A stretch of DNA of 64,000 bases from Sedimentitalea todarodis. Its GTDB lineage: Bacteria; Pseudomonadota; Alphaproteobacteria; Rhodobacterales; Rhodobacteraceae. Shown here one piece after another: positions 15,475-24,828 of this stretch. The notes under the pieces are model-generated. The model ran no database searches, was not told the DNA's origin, and worked only from the letters and a program-made list of their open reading frames with translations. The stretch is taken from NCBI RefSeq assembly GCF_032595355.1, contig NZ_JASMWN010000006.1, forward strand, positions 124,001 through 188,000, written 5' to 3'. Each line of letters starts with the position of its first letter. The first letter of the stretch is position 1. Both the position numbers and the translations under genes were made by a program.

Positions 15475-17927
15475 CCATCGCCCTGCATGGCGGCACTCAG
15501 AGCCTCTGCGAGAGCGACACGCTCTGCGGCATGCCAGATGGGGTATGCGTTCACGAACCAGTCCCGCACGTCAGCGGGGGTGGGCGGTGTTTCCCCGTCC
15601 CAGACGGCGCTGACGTCGCGGACGAGCTTGTTGAAGGCCGTCTGTGCCTCGGCATGTCTTCCGAGTCTTGCCAGGGCTGCGGCGGCCCAACCGGGATTGT
15701 CGATGATCCGGTCATCGGACCGCGCGGCAGCTTGCAATGCGCCGAGGTCATCGCCGCCCATGAAACGTACTGACGCCGCATAGCACCATTGATAGTCGAG
15801 GAGAACCGGCGCACAATTCAGACAATGCTCCAACACGCGCGCAGCCCGCTCATGCTCGCCCAGAAAGCTGAACCCCATCGCGCAGGAGGCCAGCGTTCGG
15901 GGGCTATGCGGATTGAGACGCTCTGCCATATCCATATTGAGCGCCGCCCGGTCGAAATTGCCCTTGAGCGCTGCGGACCAGGCCAGCGCAAGCCGGTTGC
16001 GGGCGTCCAGCGGATCAAGCTCGACGGCGATGTTGCTGGCATCCAGCGCCCGTCTGGCCATGGCAGTGTCACGCCGCAACCCCGGTCGCACCACGTGCAA
16101 CACGTTCAACGCACTGGCGAGACTCGCATGAGCCGGGGCGAATTCCGGCGCGCGTTCGATAATATCCTGAAAGCTGTCGATGCCCTGCTCGAATGCGCGC
16201 TTTGTCCATTTCGTCAGAAGTCTTTCGCCCATGAGCCAATCGTCTACAACCGCGTGATGCGCGCCTGTACCGGCCTTTCCCGCCCGATCCGTCGGGACAT
16301 ACATTTCGAACATCGCGGCGATCCGGCTGACCGCCTGCTGACGAGACTTTGATATCTGCTCGGCGCCAATATCCAGATCCTCGCTCCAGACGATCCGTCC
16401 GGTTTCCGCCGCACAGAGCGTGAGCGTCGCGCACGAACGCCCGGCCGATTGCTGCGCTTTCAGAAGGTAATCGGAACTGACATCCGGCAATTCACCCTGA
16501 TCGCCCTCGACAACCGACCAGCTGCGGAAACGGGAAAGCCCCGAAATGATCTCCGACCGGAACGAGGCAAGCCTCGCGTGCATACCCTCGGAATGTCCCT
16601 CGAAATCCCGGACCTGGATCCTGAGAGGCGCAAGGGGATTGCGCAGATTGGGGGTGGATTGCGGCTTGCCCCGGGACGCCGCCAGGGTTTCGGGCCTTGG
16701 CGACAGACCGTATCGGACGGACAGGTTCTGCGCGAGCCGGTCATAGACACGAATTGCGCCCGCTACGTTGCCGGCACCGCTCAGAAAACTCATGAGCCGT
16801 CGGGCCGCGCCCTCATGGCATGGCTCGATATTGAGGATGGCTTGTGCAATGCCCCGAATGGCCGGATCGGTCTCGGCCTTGATCCTTTGCATCTCGGTCT
16901 CGAGAACGAACACCAGCTGCTCGCGTACGTCGCTGCGCACAAGCGCCAACCACGAGGTGACCGCGGAATTTACCTCGCCGAAACTGGAAAGTAGCCGCGG
17001 CACCCAATCTCCTTCGATCGTGAGCAGATCATCCAACCGGCCACGCGCGGCGTTGCGGACGATCCGGCCCACGTCGGTCTGCACAAGGCCGGGGTTTAGC
17101 GAGGCAACCTCGTCATTGATGACAAGGCTGCTTCCGATGGTCTCCTGAAGAGATTTGAGCGCGCCAAACGTCGCCTCACGGGCCTCGTTTGGCGCAGCAT
17201 CCGGCCGCAAGAGCGCGCTAAGCCGTCCGACCGCTTCGGAATGGCTCGGGGCCATCGCGAGATAGGCCAACAGGAGCCGGGCGTCCTGGGTTCCCGGCAG
17301 GGCGCGGGAGGCACCGCGTGTATGCAACTCCAACCCGCCAATGACCGAGAGATGCAGAACATCTCCGCCGCCGCCTTTTCCGGGCGTGTCCGACCCGCCG
17401 TCGAATTGAAAGGGTTCATAGGTGCCAGGCAAATTGTACAGCCGCAGTGGGCCCAGTGAGTCGAAGTTTTGCCGTGTCGCCTCCGAGAGTTCGACTACGA
17501 CATCCCGCGACACGCAGACCCCTCCGGGTCGTGCAAGCGGTTCAAGCCGGGCAGCGACATTGACCGCATGACCAAACACGTCGTCATTCGTCAGCTCCAC
17601 CAAACCGGTGTTTATCCCGATACGAAACACATGATCATTCGTCATGGACTCAATTTGCGATTGAACCTCGAGCGCAAAATCCACCGCGCTCTGCGCGCGG
17701 CCAAACAGTGCCAAAATGCCGTCACCGGTGGTCTTTACCACGCGGCCATCATGGCGATTGCTGTAATCCTGAAAGAGTTCGAAACATCTTTGCATGAAGC
17801 GCAGCGTCTCGGCTTCGTCTTTGGCGACATGACGGCTATAAGAAACCAGGTCGGCGAACAGTATGGTCCGCCGCTGAGGCGCAACAATCACATCCCGTGA
17901 ATCGCGCTTGTCTAAGGCGCCAGCCAT
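15471..17927 (-). CDS. Class III adenylate/guanylate cyclase fused to SARP/BTAD regulator and TPR-like repeats
   Basis: 818 residues. The N-terminal cyclase catalytic domain (about 18-170) has metal Asp D26 (FADLVSY) and D69 (TGDGI), K65, D116 and the transition-state Asn/Arg in HAVNVAARLE, so it should be active. Next comes a SARP-type winged helix (about 190-300, LSVIGGLELHTRG), a BTAD-like helical domain (about 300-420), a TolB-like segment (about 440-560) and TPR-like repeats to the end. There is no transmembrane segment. It probably couples nucleotide signalling to transcription. It is divergent from the YcaO gene (54-base gap) and convergent with the 212-residue protein. Confidence 0.87.
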   Translation of the reverse strand: MAGALDKRDSRDVIVAPQRRTILFADLVSYSRHVAKDEAETLRFMQRCFELFQDYSNRHDGRVVKTTGDGILALFGRAQSAVDFALEVQSQIESMTNDHVFRIGINTGLVELTNDDVFGHAVNVAARLEPLARPGGVCVSRDVVVELSEATRQNFDSLGPLRLYNLPGTYEPFQFDGGSDTPGKGGGGDVLHLSVIGGLELHTRGASRALPGTQDARLLLAYLAMAPSHSEAVGRLSALLRPDAAPNEAREATFGALKSLQETIGSSLVINDEVASLNPGLVQTDVGRIVRNAARGRLDDLLTIEGDWVPRLLSSFGEVNSAVTSWLALVRSDVREQLVFVLETEMQRIKAETDPAIRGIAQAILNIEPCHEGAARRLMSFLSGAGNVAGAIRVYDRLAQNLSVRYGLSPRPETLAASRGKPQSTPNLRNPLAPLRIQVRDFEGHSEGMHARLASFRSEIISGLSRFRSWSVVEGDQGELPDVSSDYLLKAQQSAGRSCATLTLCAAETGRIVWSEDLDIGAEQISKSRQQAVSRIAAMFEMYVPTDRAGKAGTGAHHAVVDDWLMGERLLTKWTKRAFEQGIDSFQDIIERAPEFAPAHASLASALNVLHVVRPGLRRDTAMARRALDASNIAVELDPLDARNRLALAWSAALKGNFDRAALNMDMAERLNPHSPRTLASCAMGFSFLGEHERAARVLEHCLNCAPVLLDYQWCYAASVRFMGGDDLGALQAAARSDDRIIDNPGWAAAALARLGRHAEAQTAFNKLVRDVSAVWDGETPPTPADVRDWFVNAYPIWHAAERVALAEALSAAMQGDG

Positions 17928-17981
17928 TGCAACTACGTATCCCGCCCACTTCTGCCTCGATATCTAGCACGGACGGGCAAT

Positions 17982-19160
17982 TTGAACTACTGTGAATTGA
18001 TTGACCATTTCGATCTCATATCCGTCACACGCGAGGGCGATCCCTGCCATTTCGCCTTTTGTGTACCCAATCAACGGGCCTATGCGCGCTGGCCCGATTT
18101 CCCGCGTGCGGCTCGCCCTGACTCTGGTCGCGCAGCTGCAGGCCGCGGCGTCGATGCCGCACAATGCGAAGCGAGCGCATTGGGCGAGGCCATCGAATTG
18201 GCCTGCACCTGTGAATGGGGCGACGAAGCACTGATCATGGCCACGCTGGACGAACTCGGGTCCGCCGCGGTTTCGCCGGACGCTCTCAATGGTTTCTCGT
18301 CCCGGCAATTGGCAGAACGCGAGACATGGAATGTCTCGCCATTCGCCGCGCTGGACTGGCGCCCTCGCCCTCTCGATGCGTCGCGCCCCACCCAATGGCT
18401 GAGCGCGACACGCACGTCCGGAGAAACCTGTCTTGTCCCTGCAGACTTTGTTCTTGTCGGGCGCAGGGAGCCGGGCGATCAGGACGCCGTGTCGATTGCA
18501 ACCACCTCTGGATGTGCCTCGGGCGCGACACCCGAATCCGCGAAACAACGCGCGCTTCTTGAGCTGATCGAACGCGACGCGGTTGGACAGTGGTGGTACC
18601 AGCACATCCCCCGGCCTGACAGTCCTCTTGGGTCACTGGACTTGCCGGCGACGGTTTCGCGGTACTTGGAGGAACGGGCCCGACAGACGATGGTGCTCGA
18701 TCTAACGACTGAACTGGGCGTGCCGGTGATGGCCGCTCTTTCCTGCCGGCCTGATGGCAAGGCATTGGCCCTCGGGTTCGGTTGCGATCTGAGCCGCGCG
18801 CGGGCCGGTTGTTCTGCGATTGTTGAGATGTTTCAAACCGAAATCGGGCTTGGCCAGCGCGCTCAACGGGATGATCCGCTGCTTGGTATCTGGATGCGCG
18901 AAGCCACGCGCGACAACCTGGCGATTCTGGGTGCAGCGATGACTCCACCGCCCCAACAGCCGGTCGATCTCAACGACGTCGTCGCGCGTTTGGCGCGGCA
19001 TGGCAAGAACTGTGCGTTTGTCGATCTTTCCCGTGCGGATTTCGGAAAACATGTCTTTCGGGCCATCGTGCCGGAAATGTGGTCCGACAAACCTCGCTTT
19101 GCCGGTTTCGAACGCTCGGGACTCACTGCACCACGCAACAGTCTGCCGCTCCTCGTCTGA
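17982..19160 (+). CDS. YcaO-domain protein, stand-alone
   Basis: 392 residues. YcaO ATP/Mg motifs are visible: S65-x3-E69-x2-E72 (SALGEAIEL), SGCASGATPESAKQRALLELIERDA (177-200; E194, E197, R198, D199), with the C-terminal strand region CAFVDLSRADFGKHVFRAIVPE. YcaO enzymes use ATP to activate peptide amides, forming azolines, thioamides or amidines, or assist RimO-type modification. The C-terminus ends NSLPLLV and lacks the PxPxP tail of azoline-forming members. No E1-like, TfuA-like or dehydrogenase partner is adjacent. A TTG start with a weak GGACGGG site is the only reasonable choice. It is divergent from the cyclase-SARP regulator. Confidence 0.85.
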   Translation: MNYCELIDHFDLISVTREGDPCHFAFCVPNQRAYARWPDFPRAARPDSGRAAAGRGVDAAQCEASALGEAIELACTCEWGDEALIMATLDELGSAAVSPDALNGFSSRQLAERETWNVSPFAALDWRPRPLDASRPTQWLSATRTSGETCLVPADFVLVGRREPGDQDAVSIATTSGCASGATPESAKQRALLELIERDAVGQWWYQHIPRPDSPLGSLDLPATVSRYLEERARQTMVLDLTTELGVPVMAALSCRPDGKALALGFGCDLSRARAGCSAIVEMFQTEIGLGQRAQRDDPLLGIWMREATRDNLAILGAAMTPPPQQPVDLNDVVARLARHGKNCAFVDLSRADFGKHVFRAIVPEMWSDKPRFAGFERSGLTAPRNSLPLLV

Positions 19161-19213
19161 ATCGCGTGGGCCGCACGGTGTTCCGCATTGCGAAGAACGA
19201 TGTGTGCGTCAGG

Positions 19214-20539
19214 TCACTCCGATTGCGAGAAATCTGCGCGCCCGACCGAGACATAGCGCTTGAAACCAGCGCGCTTTGCATCCTGTGCGGAGTAGATGTT
19301 TCGCAGATCCGCCATCGCGGCAAAACTCATATGTTTGGCGATCCGCTTCAGATCCAGCGCCCGGAATTCGTTCCATTCCGTCAGGATCACGACGGCGTCG
19401 GCGTTTCGCGCGGCCTTGTAGGCATCCTCGATCCAATGGACCCCAGGCAGGAGGTCTTCGCCTTCGCGCCGACCGTGCGGGTCCACCACCCGCAGTTTTG
19501 CCCCGGCGCCGATCAAGGCCGGCACCACCGTCAGTGCAGGTGCCTCGCGCATGTCATCGGTGTTCGGCTTGAACGTCACGCCAAGCACAGCGATGGTCTT
19601 GCCCGCGACGACTCCGTCCAGCAGATCAACAATCTTGCCAACCATGCGCCGGCGCAGTTCATCGTTAACCTTGATCACGGTTTCGGTGATCTGCATCGGC
19701 AGGCCATGATCCTGCCCGATCCGCGCGAGCGCCTTGGTATCCTTGGGAAAACAAGAGCCACCAAAACCGGGGCCCGCATGCAGGAACTTTGCCCCGATGC
19801 GACCATCCAGTCCCATGCCCTGGCTCACGTGCTTGATATCTGCGCCGGTTCTCTCGCAGAGCGCGGCAATCTCGTTGATGAACGTGATTTTGGTCGCCAG
19901 AAACGCGTTCGCCGCGTATTTGATCATTTCAGCGCTTTCCAGATCGGTCGTCAGGATCGGAAAATCGCGCAGGTAAAGGGGCCGATACACCTCGGCCATG
20001 ACCTCGGCCGCGCGGTCATGCTGAACACCAACCACAACGCGATCTGGCCGCATGAAATCATCGATCGCGGCCCCTTCGCGCAAGAATTCCGGGTTCGACG
20101 CGACGTCAAACTCGGCATTCGGGTTCGCCTTGGCGATGGTTTGCTTGACCTGTCGATTGGTGCCCAACGGCACGGTTGATTTCGTCACAACCACCGCATA
20201 GCCGGTCAATGCGGCGGCAATTTCCTTTGCCGCGTCCATGACATAGCGCAGATCGGCGTGGCCGTCCCCGCGTCGCGTGGGTGTTCCGACCGCAATAAAG
20301 ACCGCCGCGGCCCCGTCGATCGCACCAGCGAGGTCATCTGTAAAAAACAGACGCCCGGCCGCGACGTTCTTGGCCATGAGTTCGGCCAGACCCGGCTCGT
20401 AAATCGGAACTTCACCCTGGTTCAGCATCGCGACCTTGTCAGGCTCCCTGTCAACGCAGACGACCTCATGGCCAAAGTCAGACAGGCAGACCCCTGAGAC
20501 CAGCCCGACATATCCCGTTCCGACCATCGCAATTTTCAT
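19214..20539 (-). CDS. ugd: UDP-glucose 6-dehydrogenase
   Basis: 441 residues. It oxidises UDP-glucose to UDP-glucuronate in two NAD-dependent steps, feeding exopolysaccharide and surface-glycan synthesis. The N-terminal Rossmann motif is GTGYVGLVSG. The catalytic Cys lies in PGFGGSCFPKDTKAL (near residue 260), and the C-terminal UDP-binding domain follows (TFKPNTDDMREAP). The start MKIAMVG is preferred to an ATG six codons upstream because GAGG lies eight bases before it. It is convergent with the YcaO gene and shares no obvious pathway with its neighbours. Confidence 0.95.
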   Translation of the reverse strand: MKIAMVGTGYVGLVSGVCLSDFGHEVVCVDREPDKVAMLNQGEVPIYEPGLAELMAKNVAAGRLFFTDDLAGAIDGAAAVFIAVGTPTRRGDGHADLRYVMDAAKEIAAALTGYAVVVTKSTVPLGTNRQVKQTIAKANPNAEFDVASNPEFLREGAAIDDFMRPDRVVVGVQHDRAAEVMAEVYRPLYLRDFPILTTDLESAEMIKYAANAFLATKITFINEIAALCERTGADIKHVSQGMGLDGRIGAKFLHAGPGFGGSCFPKDTKALARIGQDHGLPMQITETVIKVNDELRRRMVGKIVDLLDGVVAGKTIAVLGVTFKPNTDDMREAPALTVVPALIGAGAKLRVVDPHGRREGEDLLPGVHWIEDAYKAARNADAVVILTEWNEFRALDLKRIAKHMSFAAMADLRNIYSAQDAKRAGFKRYVSVGRADFSQSE

Positions 20540-20614
20540 GGGCTTTGCCTCACACAACTTTCGTGCGGGTCATGGAGGCTATGCGCAGTGCTGTCAACAA
20601 ACTGCGTCGCCATG

Positions 20615-21943
20615 TCAGAGATCTCGGAGAGCGTAGTAGAAATAGGCCGCTGGAATCAAAAGGCGTCGCAACACGCCCGGTGGAAACCTGGGGGGCGACA
20701 TGGTCATCGCCCTGGAGTACGGCAGGTCCGGTTTCCTCGACAGTGCCAGATCGGCAAGCAGCCGGCCGGAGTAACTCCCCATTGCGACGCCGTTCCCGTG
20801 ATAGGCAAAGCCGGCATAGAGGCCGGGTTGCTCGGACACCGGGCCAACGAAAGGCACGCGGCGGCGAGACAGGCAGACAAGGCCGGACCATTGATTCAGC
20901 GAGGGCACATCGCGCCACGCCGGAAACATCTGTTCGAAATCTCGCCGATTCCGTTTCCGCGCCCGCGCTTCGGCCGCTGGCGACGACAACACCCCGCCGC
21001 GCAAACCGAACAGGAACCGCCGATCCGGCATCAGGCGGAAATAGTGGAGCAAATTGCGGGTATCATAGGCCATCTGATCGCTGTGCCAGCCCTGCGCCGC
21101 GATCTCTGCATCGGTAAGGGGGCGCGTCACCGTCACGTTCGATTGGCTGGGCAGGTAACGCCCTGCCATCCATCCCGGAATATCTTCGCTGGAATAGCCG
21201 TTGGTCGCGATGACCACCGTGTCGGCTGTAACGCTCCCGGCCGGGCTGTCGATCTGCCACTTCAAGCCATCACGCCGAATAGCGGTTGCCGGGCTCTGCT
21301 GGAATAACTGCGCACCCCGCGCAATGGCCGCATCCGCCAATCCAAAAAGGTATTTGCGCGGGTTCAGCGCAAAGCCGACCGGGATCGTCAAGGCCCCGTG
21401 AAACGGCCCGTTCATGCAATGGCGCGCAAGATCGGCGGCCTCGATCAGCATCGGCTCCGGTTCGCCTTTGCGCGCCATCTCCTCGGCATCGCGTTTCATC
21501 CGTTCCATGTCGCGCGGGCGATGGGCCAGCATGGTTTCGCCGTTCGAATGGCGATCCGCATCGATGTTCAGACGGTCAAGTAACTGATCGACAAGATCAA
21601 CAGCTGCACGTTCCGACAACCAGTAGTCTCGCGCGGCCTCTTGCCCGAACGCACGCGTCAGGGCGGCATTCGACGTTTTCGCGCCGCCAAGACAGCAGAA
21701 GCCGCCATTGCGCCCCGACGCGCCCCAGCCGGGCGTTTGCGCCTCGAGCATGGCAACGCGACAGCCGCGCTCCGCGAGATGGAATGCGGCCGACATGCCG
21801 GTAAAGCCACCGCCAACGATCGCGACATCGGCCTCTATGCCATGATCCAGCTTTGGCCAATCCGGCGCGGCGACGGTTTCATCCCACCAACACCCGGCCC
21901 TTGGTCCAGGGCCATAGGCAAACGCGGGAAAGACTCGCTTCAT
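20615..21943 (-). CDS. FAD-dependent oxidoreductase (DadA/PuuB family)
   Basis: 442 residues. The FAD-binding motif is VAIVGGGFTGMSAAFHLAERG near residue 40. The C-terminal glycine-rich region GFAYHGNGVAMGSYSGRLLAD is typical of glycine/D-amino-acid oxidase-type enzymes. It overlaps potI by four bases, so it is translated with the putrescine transporter. Oxidation of a glutamylated polyamine or related amine, as by gamma-glutamylputrescine oxidase PuuB, is the likeliest role, but no PuuA/C/D genes are present here. Confidence 0.88.
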   Translation of the reverse strand: MKRVFPAFAYGPGPRAGCWWDETVAAPDWPKLDHGIEADVAIVGGGFTGMSAAFHLAERGCRVAMLEAQTPGWGASGRNGGFCCLGGAKTSNAALTRAFGQEAARDYWLSERAAVDLVDQLLDRLNIDADRHSNGETMLAHRPRDMERMKRDAEEMARKGEPEPMLIEAADLARHCMNGPFHGALTIPVGFALNPRKYLFGLADAAIARGAQLFQQSPATAIRRDGLKWQIDSPAGSVTADTVVIATNGYSSEDIPGWMAGRYLPSQSNVTVTRPLTDAEIAAQGWHSDQMAYDTRNLLHYFRLMPDRRFLFGLRGGVLSSPAAEARARKRNRRDFEQMFPAWRDVPSLNQWSGLVCLSRRRVPFVGPVSEQPGLYAGFAYHGNGVAMGSYSGRLLADLALSRKPDLPYSRAMTMSPPRFPPGVLRRLLIPAAYFYYALRDL

Positions 21944-22758
21944 TGCGCGCGAACGGCCTGCTGTTCTTCTTTCCTTTGCCGCATCAGGCTTTGCTTGGAC
22001 ACCAGCGAAGCGGCAATGACCCCGACCGTCACAATCCCGATCATCAAGGTCGAAAGCGCGTTGATCTCGGGGCTGACCCCCAACCGGACGGCCGAGAAGA
22101 TCTTGATCGGAAGAGTTGTCGCCGAAGGCCCGGAGGTGAATGAGGCGATAACCAGATCGTCGAGCGACAGGGTAAACGCAAGGAGCCAGCCGGATATGAC
22201 CGCCGGTGCGATGATGGGCAGGGTAACCAGCCGGAACGCCTCGGCTGGCGAGCAGCCAAGATCAAGCGCAGCCTCTTCCAAAGACCGGTCAAACGTGACC
22301 AAGCGCGAGGAAACGACCACCGAGACATAACACATGGAAAACGTTGTATGCGCCAAGACGATGGTCAGAACGCCGCGATCCAGCCCGATCCCGATGAACA
22401 GCAGCAGGAGCGACAGGCCGGTGATCACTTCGGGCATCACAAGCGGCGCGTAGATCATGCCCGAGAACAATGTTCGTCCGAGAAAGCGACCGCCCCGGAC
22501 GAGCACATAGGCCGCCATCGTGCCGAGGACCGTCGCCAGCGTCGAAGACATCACCGCAACCTTCAGCGTCACCCAGGCCGCGTCCAGAAACGCCTCGTTC
22601 TGCATGAGTTCGCCGTACCACTTGGTCGAGAACCCGGCCCAGACGGTGACCAGTTTGCTTTCGTTGAAGCTGAAGATCACGAGGATGACCATCGGAAGGT
22701 AGAGAAACACAAAGCCAAGCGTGAGCGAAACCACGTTGAACCAGCTGAGGCGCATCAT
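21940..22758 (-). CDS. potI: Putrescine ABC transporter permease (PotI-like)
   Basis: 272 residues with about six membrane helices and the EAA loop EEAALDLGCSPAEAFRLVTLP. The DDLVIASFTSGP segment is characteristic of PotC/PotI permeases. The ATG at 22758 overlaps the stop of the upstream permease (ATGA). An in-frame open stretch extends further upstream but lies inside potH. It is part of the leftward potFGHI-oxidoreductase operon. Confidence 0.92.
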   Translation of the reverse strand: MMRLSWFNVVSLTLGFVFLYLPMVILVIFSFNESKLVTVWAGFSTKWYGELMQNEAFLDAAWVTLKVAVMSSTLATVLGTMAAYVLVRGGRFLGRTLFSGMIYAPLVMPEVITGLSLLLLFIGIGLDRGVLTIVLAHTTFSMCYVSVVVSSRLVTFDRSLEEAALDLGCSPAEAFRLVTLPIIAPAVISGWLLAFTLSLDDLVIASFTSGPSATTLPIKIFSAVRLGVSPEINALSTLMIGIVTVGVIAASLVSKQSLMRQRKEEQQAVRAQ

Positions 22759-23636
22759 GTCTCCGCCTCCGCCTGTTTCTGCTGGTTGCGCTGGAACAGC
22801 ACGATCGGAACCACGAGGATCAGCAAGAGAACCACCGCGACCGCAGAGGCCACGGGCCAGTCGCGGTTGGAGAAGAACTCTTCCCACAAGACCTTGCCGA
22901 TCATCAGCGTACCCGACCCACCCAAGAGCGATGGGATCACGAATTCACCGAGTGCCGGGATAAACACCAGAAAACACCCTGCGATGATCCCGTTGCGCGA
23001 CAAGGGGATTGTCACCAACCAGAACGCCGACATGCGGGAACAGCCAAGGTCCTCGGCCGCCTCGATCAGCGAGCCATCCATCCGGTCAAGCGCCGCATAG
23101 ATTGGCAGGATCATGAACGGCAAATAGGTGTAAACGATGCCGACATACACCGCATAGTTCGTGTTCAGGATCGTCAACGGCTGATCGATGATCCCGATCC
23201 AGAGCAGGAACTGGTTGAGAAACCCTTCGTTGCTGAGAATACCCATCCACGCATAGACCCGGATCAGGAAACTGGTCCAGAACGGCAGGATGACCAGCAT
23301 CATCAGGGTCGGGCGCCATTCTTCGGGCGCGCGGGCCATGCCATAAGCCATTGGATAGCCGATCAGCAGTGTCAGAACCGTCGAAATCACCGCGATCAGC
23401 ATGCTGCTGAGGTAGGCTTTCCAATACAAGTCGTCTTCGGTCAGCCAGACAAAATTCTCAAAATCCAGCTGGCTGAAAAACGTGCCAATCCCCTCTGCCC
23501 AATCCAACGTCGGCGTATAGGGTGGGATCGCCAGCGCCGTGTCGGACAGCGAGATTTTCAGGACAATGACAAACGGCACCAAAAACAGCAGCAAGAGCCA
23601 CAGATACGGAATCCCGATCAGGGTAAACCGGCGCAT
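22755..23636 (-). CDS. potH: Putrescine ABC transporter permease (PotH-like)
   Basis: 293 residues, starting MRRFTLIGIPYLWLLLLFLVPFVIV, a first helix typical of PotB/PotH. The EAA loop is IEAAEDLGCSRMSAFWLVTIPLS. The start overlaps the stop of the ATPase gene (TAATG at 23638-23634), which fixes it although the frame stays open upstream. It forms the channel with PotI. Confidence 0.92.
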   Translation of the reverse strand: MRRFTLIGIPYLWLLLLFLVPFVIVLKISLSDTALAIPPYTPTLDWAEGIGTFFSQLDFENFVWLTEDDLYWKAYLSSMLIAVISTVLTLLIGYPMAYGMARAPEEWRPTLMMLVILPFWTSFLIRVYAWMGILSNEGFLNQFLLWIGIIDQPLTILNTNYAVYVGIVYTYLPFMILPIYAALDRMDGSLIEAAEDLGCSRMSAFWLVTIPLSRNGIIAGCFLVFIPALGEFVIPSLLGGSGTLMIGKVLWEEFFSNRDWPVASAVAVVLLLILVVPIVLFQRNQQKQAEAET

Positions 23637-24763
23637 TATTCGGCCAGCATGACGCCAGCCGTTGCTGTCCACGACAGCCAGACCGGGTCTTCCCAGGTGA
23701 TATTGCGCCGCGCGATCCGCCGGGTGTTGGCCGTCTGCGCCTTGATGATCGTGCCGGTGGGCAATTCGACGTGATAGGTCGAAAGATTGCCCAGATAGGC
23801 GATGTCGAGCACGTTGCCCTGCACCACATTGTCGGCCCCGTCCGGTTTTTGGGTGGTGATCGTCACTTTTTCCGGACGGATCGCCAGATGACATGTCTGG
23901 CCATCCGAGAACGGCTTTTCAGAGGTTGCACTCAGGGGCGGCAAGCTGTCCGACCATCGAATGCTGTACCGATCGTCGCCAGCGGCGGTTGTTTGACCTT
24001 CGATGATGTTCACGTCGCCGATAAAATCCGCGACATAGACGCTGTTTGGCGTTTCATAGATGCGCGCCGGGGTTTCCACCTGGATGAGCCGGCCTTCGTC
24101 CATCACGGCGACCCGGCTGGCCACGGTCATCGCCTCTTCCTGGTCATGGGTCACGATGACAAAGGTGGTGCCGGTGGTTTCCTGAATATCCATCAACTCA
24201 AACTGCGTGTCCTGCCGCAGCTTCTTGTCGAGCGCGCCCAAGGGTTCATCCAGCAGCAACAGTTTCGGGGCCTTTGCCAGCGACCGCGCAAGCGCCACCC
24301 GCTGGCGCTGGCCGCCGGATATCTGATGCGGCTGGCGACGTGCGAATTTTTCCAGCCGGGTCAGTTTCAGCATCTCTTCAACGCGGCGATCAATCTCTTC
24401 CTTTGATTTCCTGTCGCGGCGCAGCCCGAATGCGATGTTGTCCCAGATCGAAAGATGCGGAAACAACGCATAGGACTGAAACATCATGTTCACCGCCCGC
24501 TTGTTCGGTGGCACCGGGCCGATATCCTGCCCTGCCAGTTCGATCCGGCCTTCGGTCGGAGTCTCGAACCCGCCCAGCATCCGCATCATCGTGGTCTTGC
24601 CGCAACCCGATGGACCCAGCAGCGCAAAGAACTCCTGCTCGTAGATATCCAGCGACAGATCGTCGATGGCGACAAAGTCGCCAAAACGCTTGGTCACATT
24701 CTGAAAGCGGATCAGTGGTTTCTGCTGCGGATCGTTCCACGGCGCAAATTCGACAGCTTGCAA
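23636..24763 (-). CDS. potG: Putrescine ABC transporter ATP-binding protein (PotG/PotA-like)
   Basis: 375 residues. Walker A GPSGCGKTT, signature ISGGQRQRVALARSL, Walker B LLLLDEPLGALD and switch His in IVTHDQEEAM are all intact. A C-terminal TOBE-like domain begins near residue 290. It energises the PotH/PotI channel. It is separated from potF by a 65-base gap that contains a strong hairpin. Confidence 0.93.
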   Translation of the reverse strand: MQAVEFAPWNDPQQKPLIRFQNVTKRFGDFVAIDDLSLDIYEQEFFALLGPSGCGKTTMMRMLGGFETPTEGRIELAGQDIGPVPPNKRAVNMMFQSYALFPHLSIWDNIAFGLRRDRKSKEEIDRRVEEMLKLTRLEKFARRQPHQISGGQRQRVALARSLAKAPKLLLLDEPLGALDKKLRQDTQFELMDIQETTGTTFVIVTHDQEEAMTVASRVAVMDEGRLIQVETPARIYETPNSVYVADFIGDVNIIEGQTTAAGDDRYSIRWSDSLPPLSATSEKPFSDGQTCHLAIRPEKVTITTQKPDGADNVVQGNVLDIAYLGNLSTYHVELPTGTIIKAQTANTRRIARRNITWEDPVWLSWTATAGVMLAE

Positions 24764-24789
24764 GGTTGGCCCCCGGATCGAGATTTCAC

Positions 24790-24814
24790 AAAAAGGCGGG
24801 TCCGTTGACCCGCC
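24790..24814 (-). terminator. Terminator-like hairpin between potF and potG
   Basis: On the minus strand, GGCGGGTC-AACG-GACCCGCC forms an eight-pair stem with a four-base loop followed by TTTTT, a textbook intrinsic terminator shape. Inside an operon it probably terminates only partly, keeping PotF in excess over the membrane components. Confidence 0.75.
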
Positions 24815-24828
24815 TTGCTGATATCGGT

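Noticed and set aside
18000..19160. YcaO gene as part of a classical azole (TOMM) cluster
   Set aside because: No E1-like/Ocin-ThiF, dehydrogenase or TfuA gene nearby and no PxPxP C-terminus; left as a stand-alone YcaO of unknown role.
13007..19213. Integrated mobile element around the YcaO region
   Set aside because: No integrase, transposase, flanking tRNA or direct repeats seen; transfer is only suggested by the composition of one gene.
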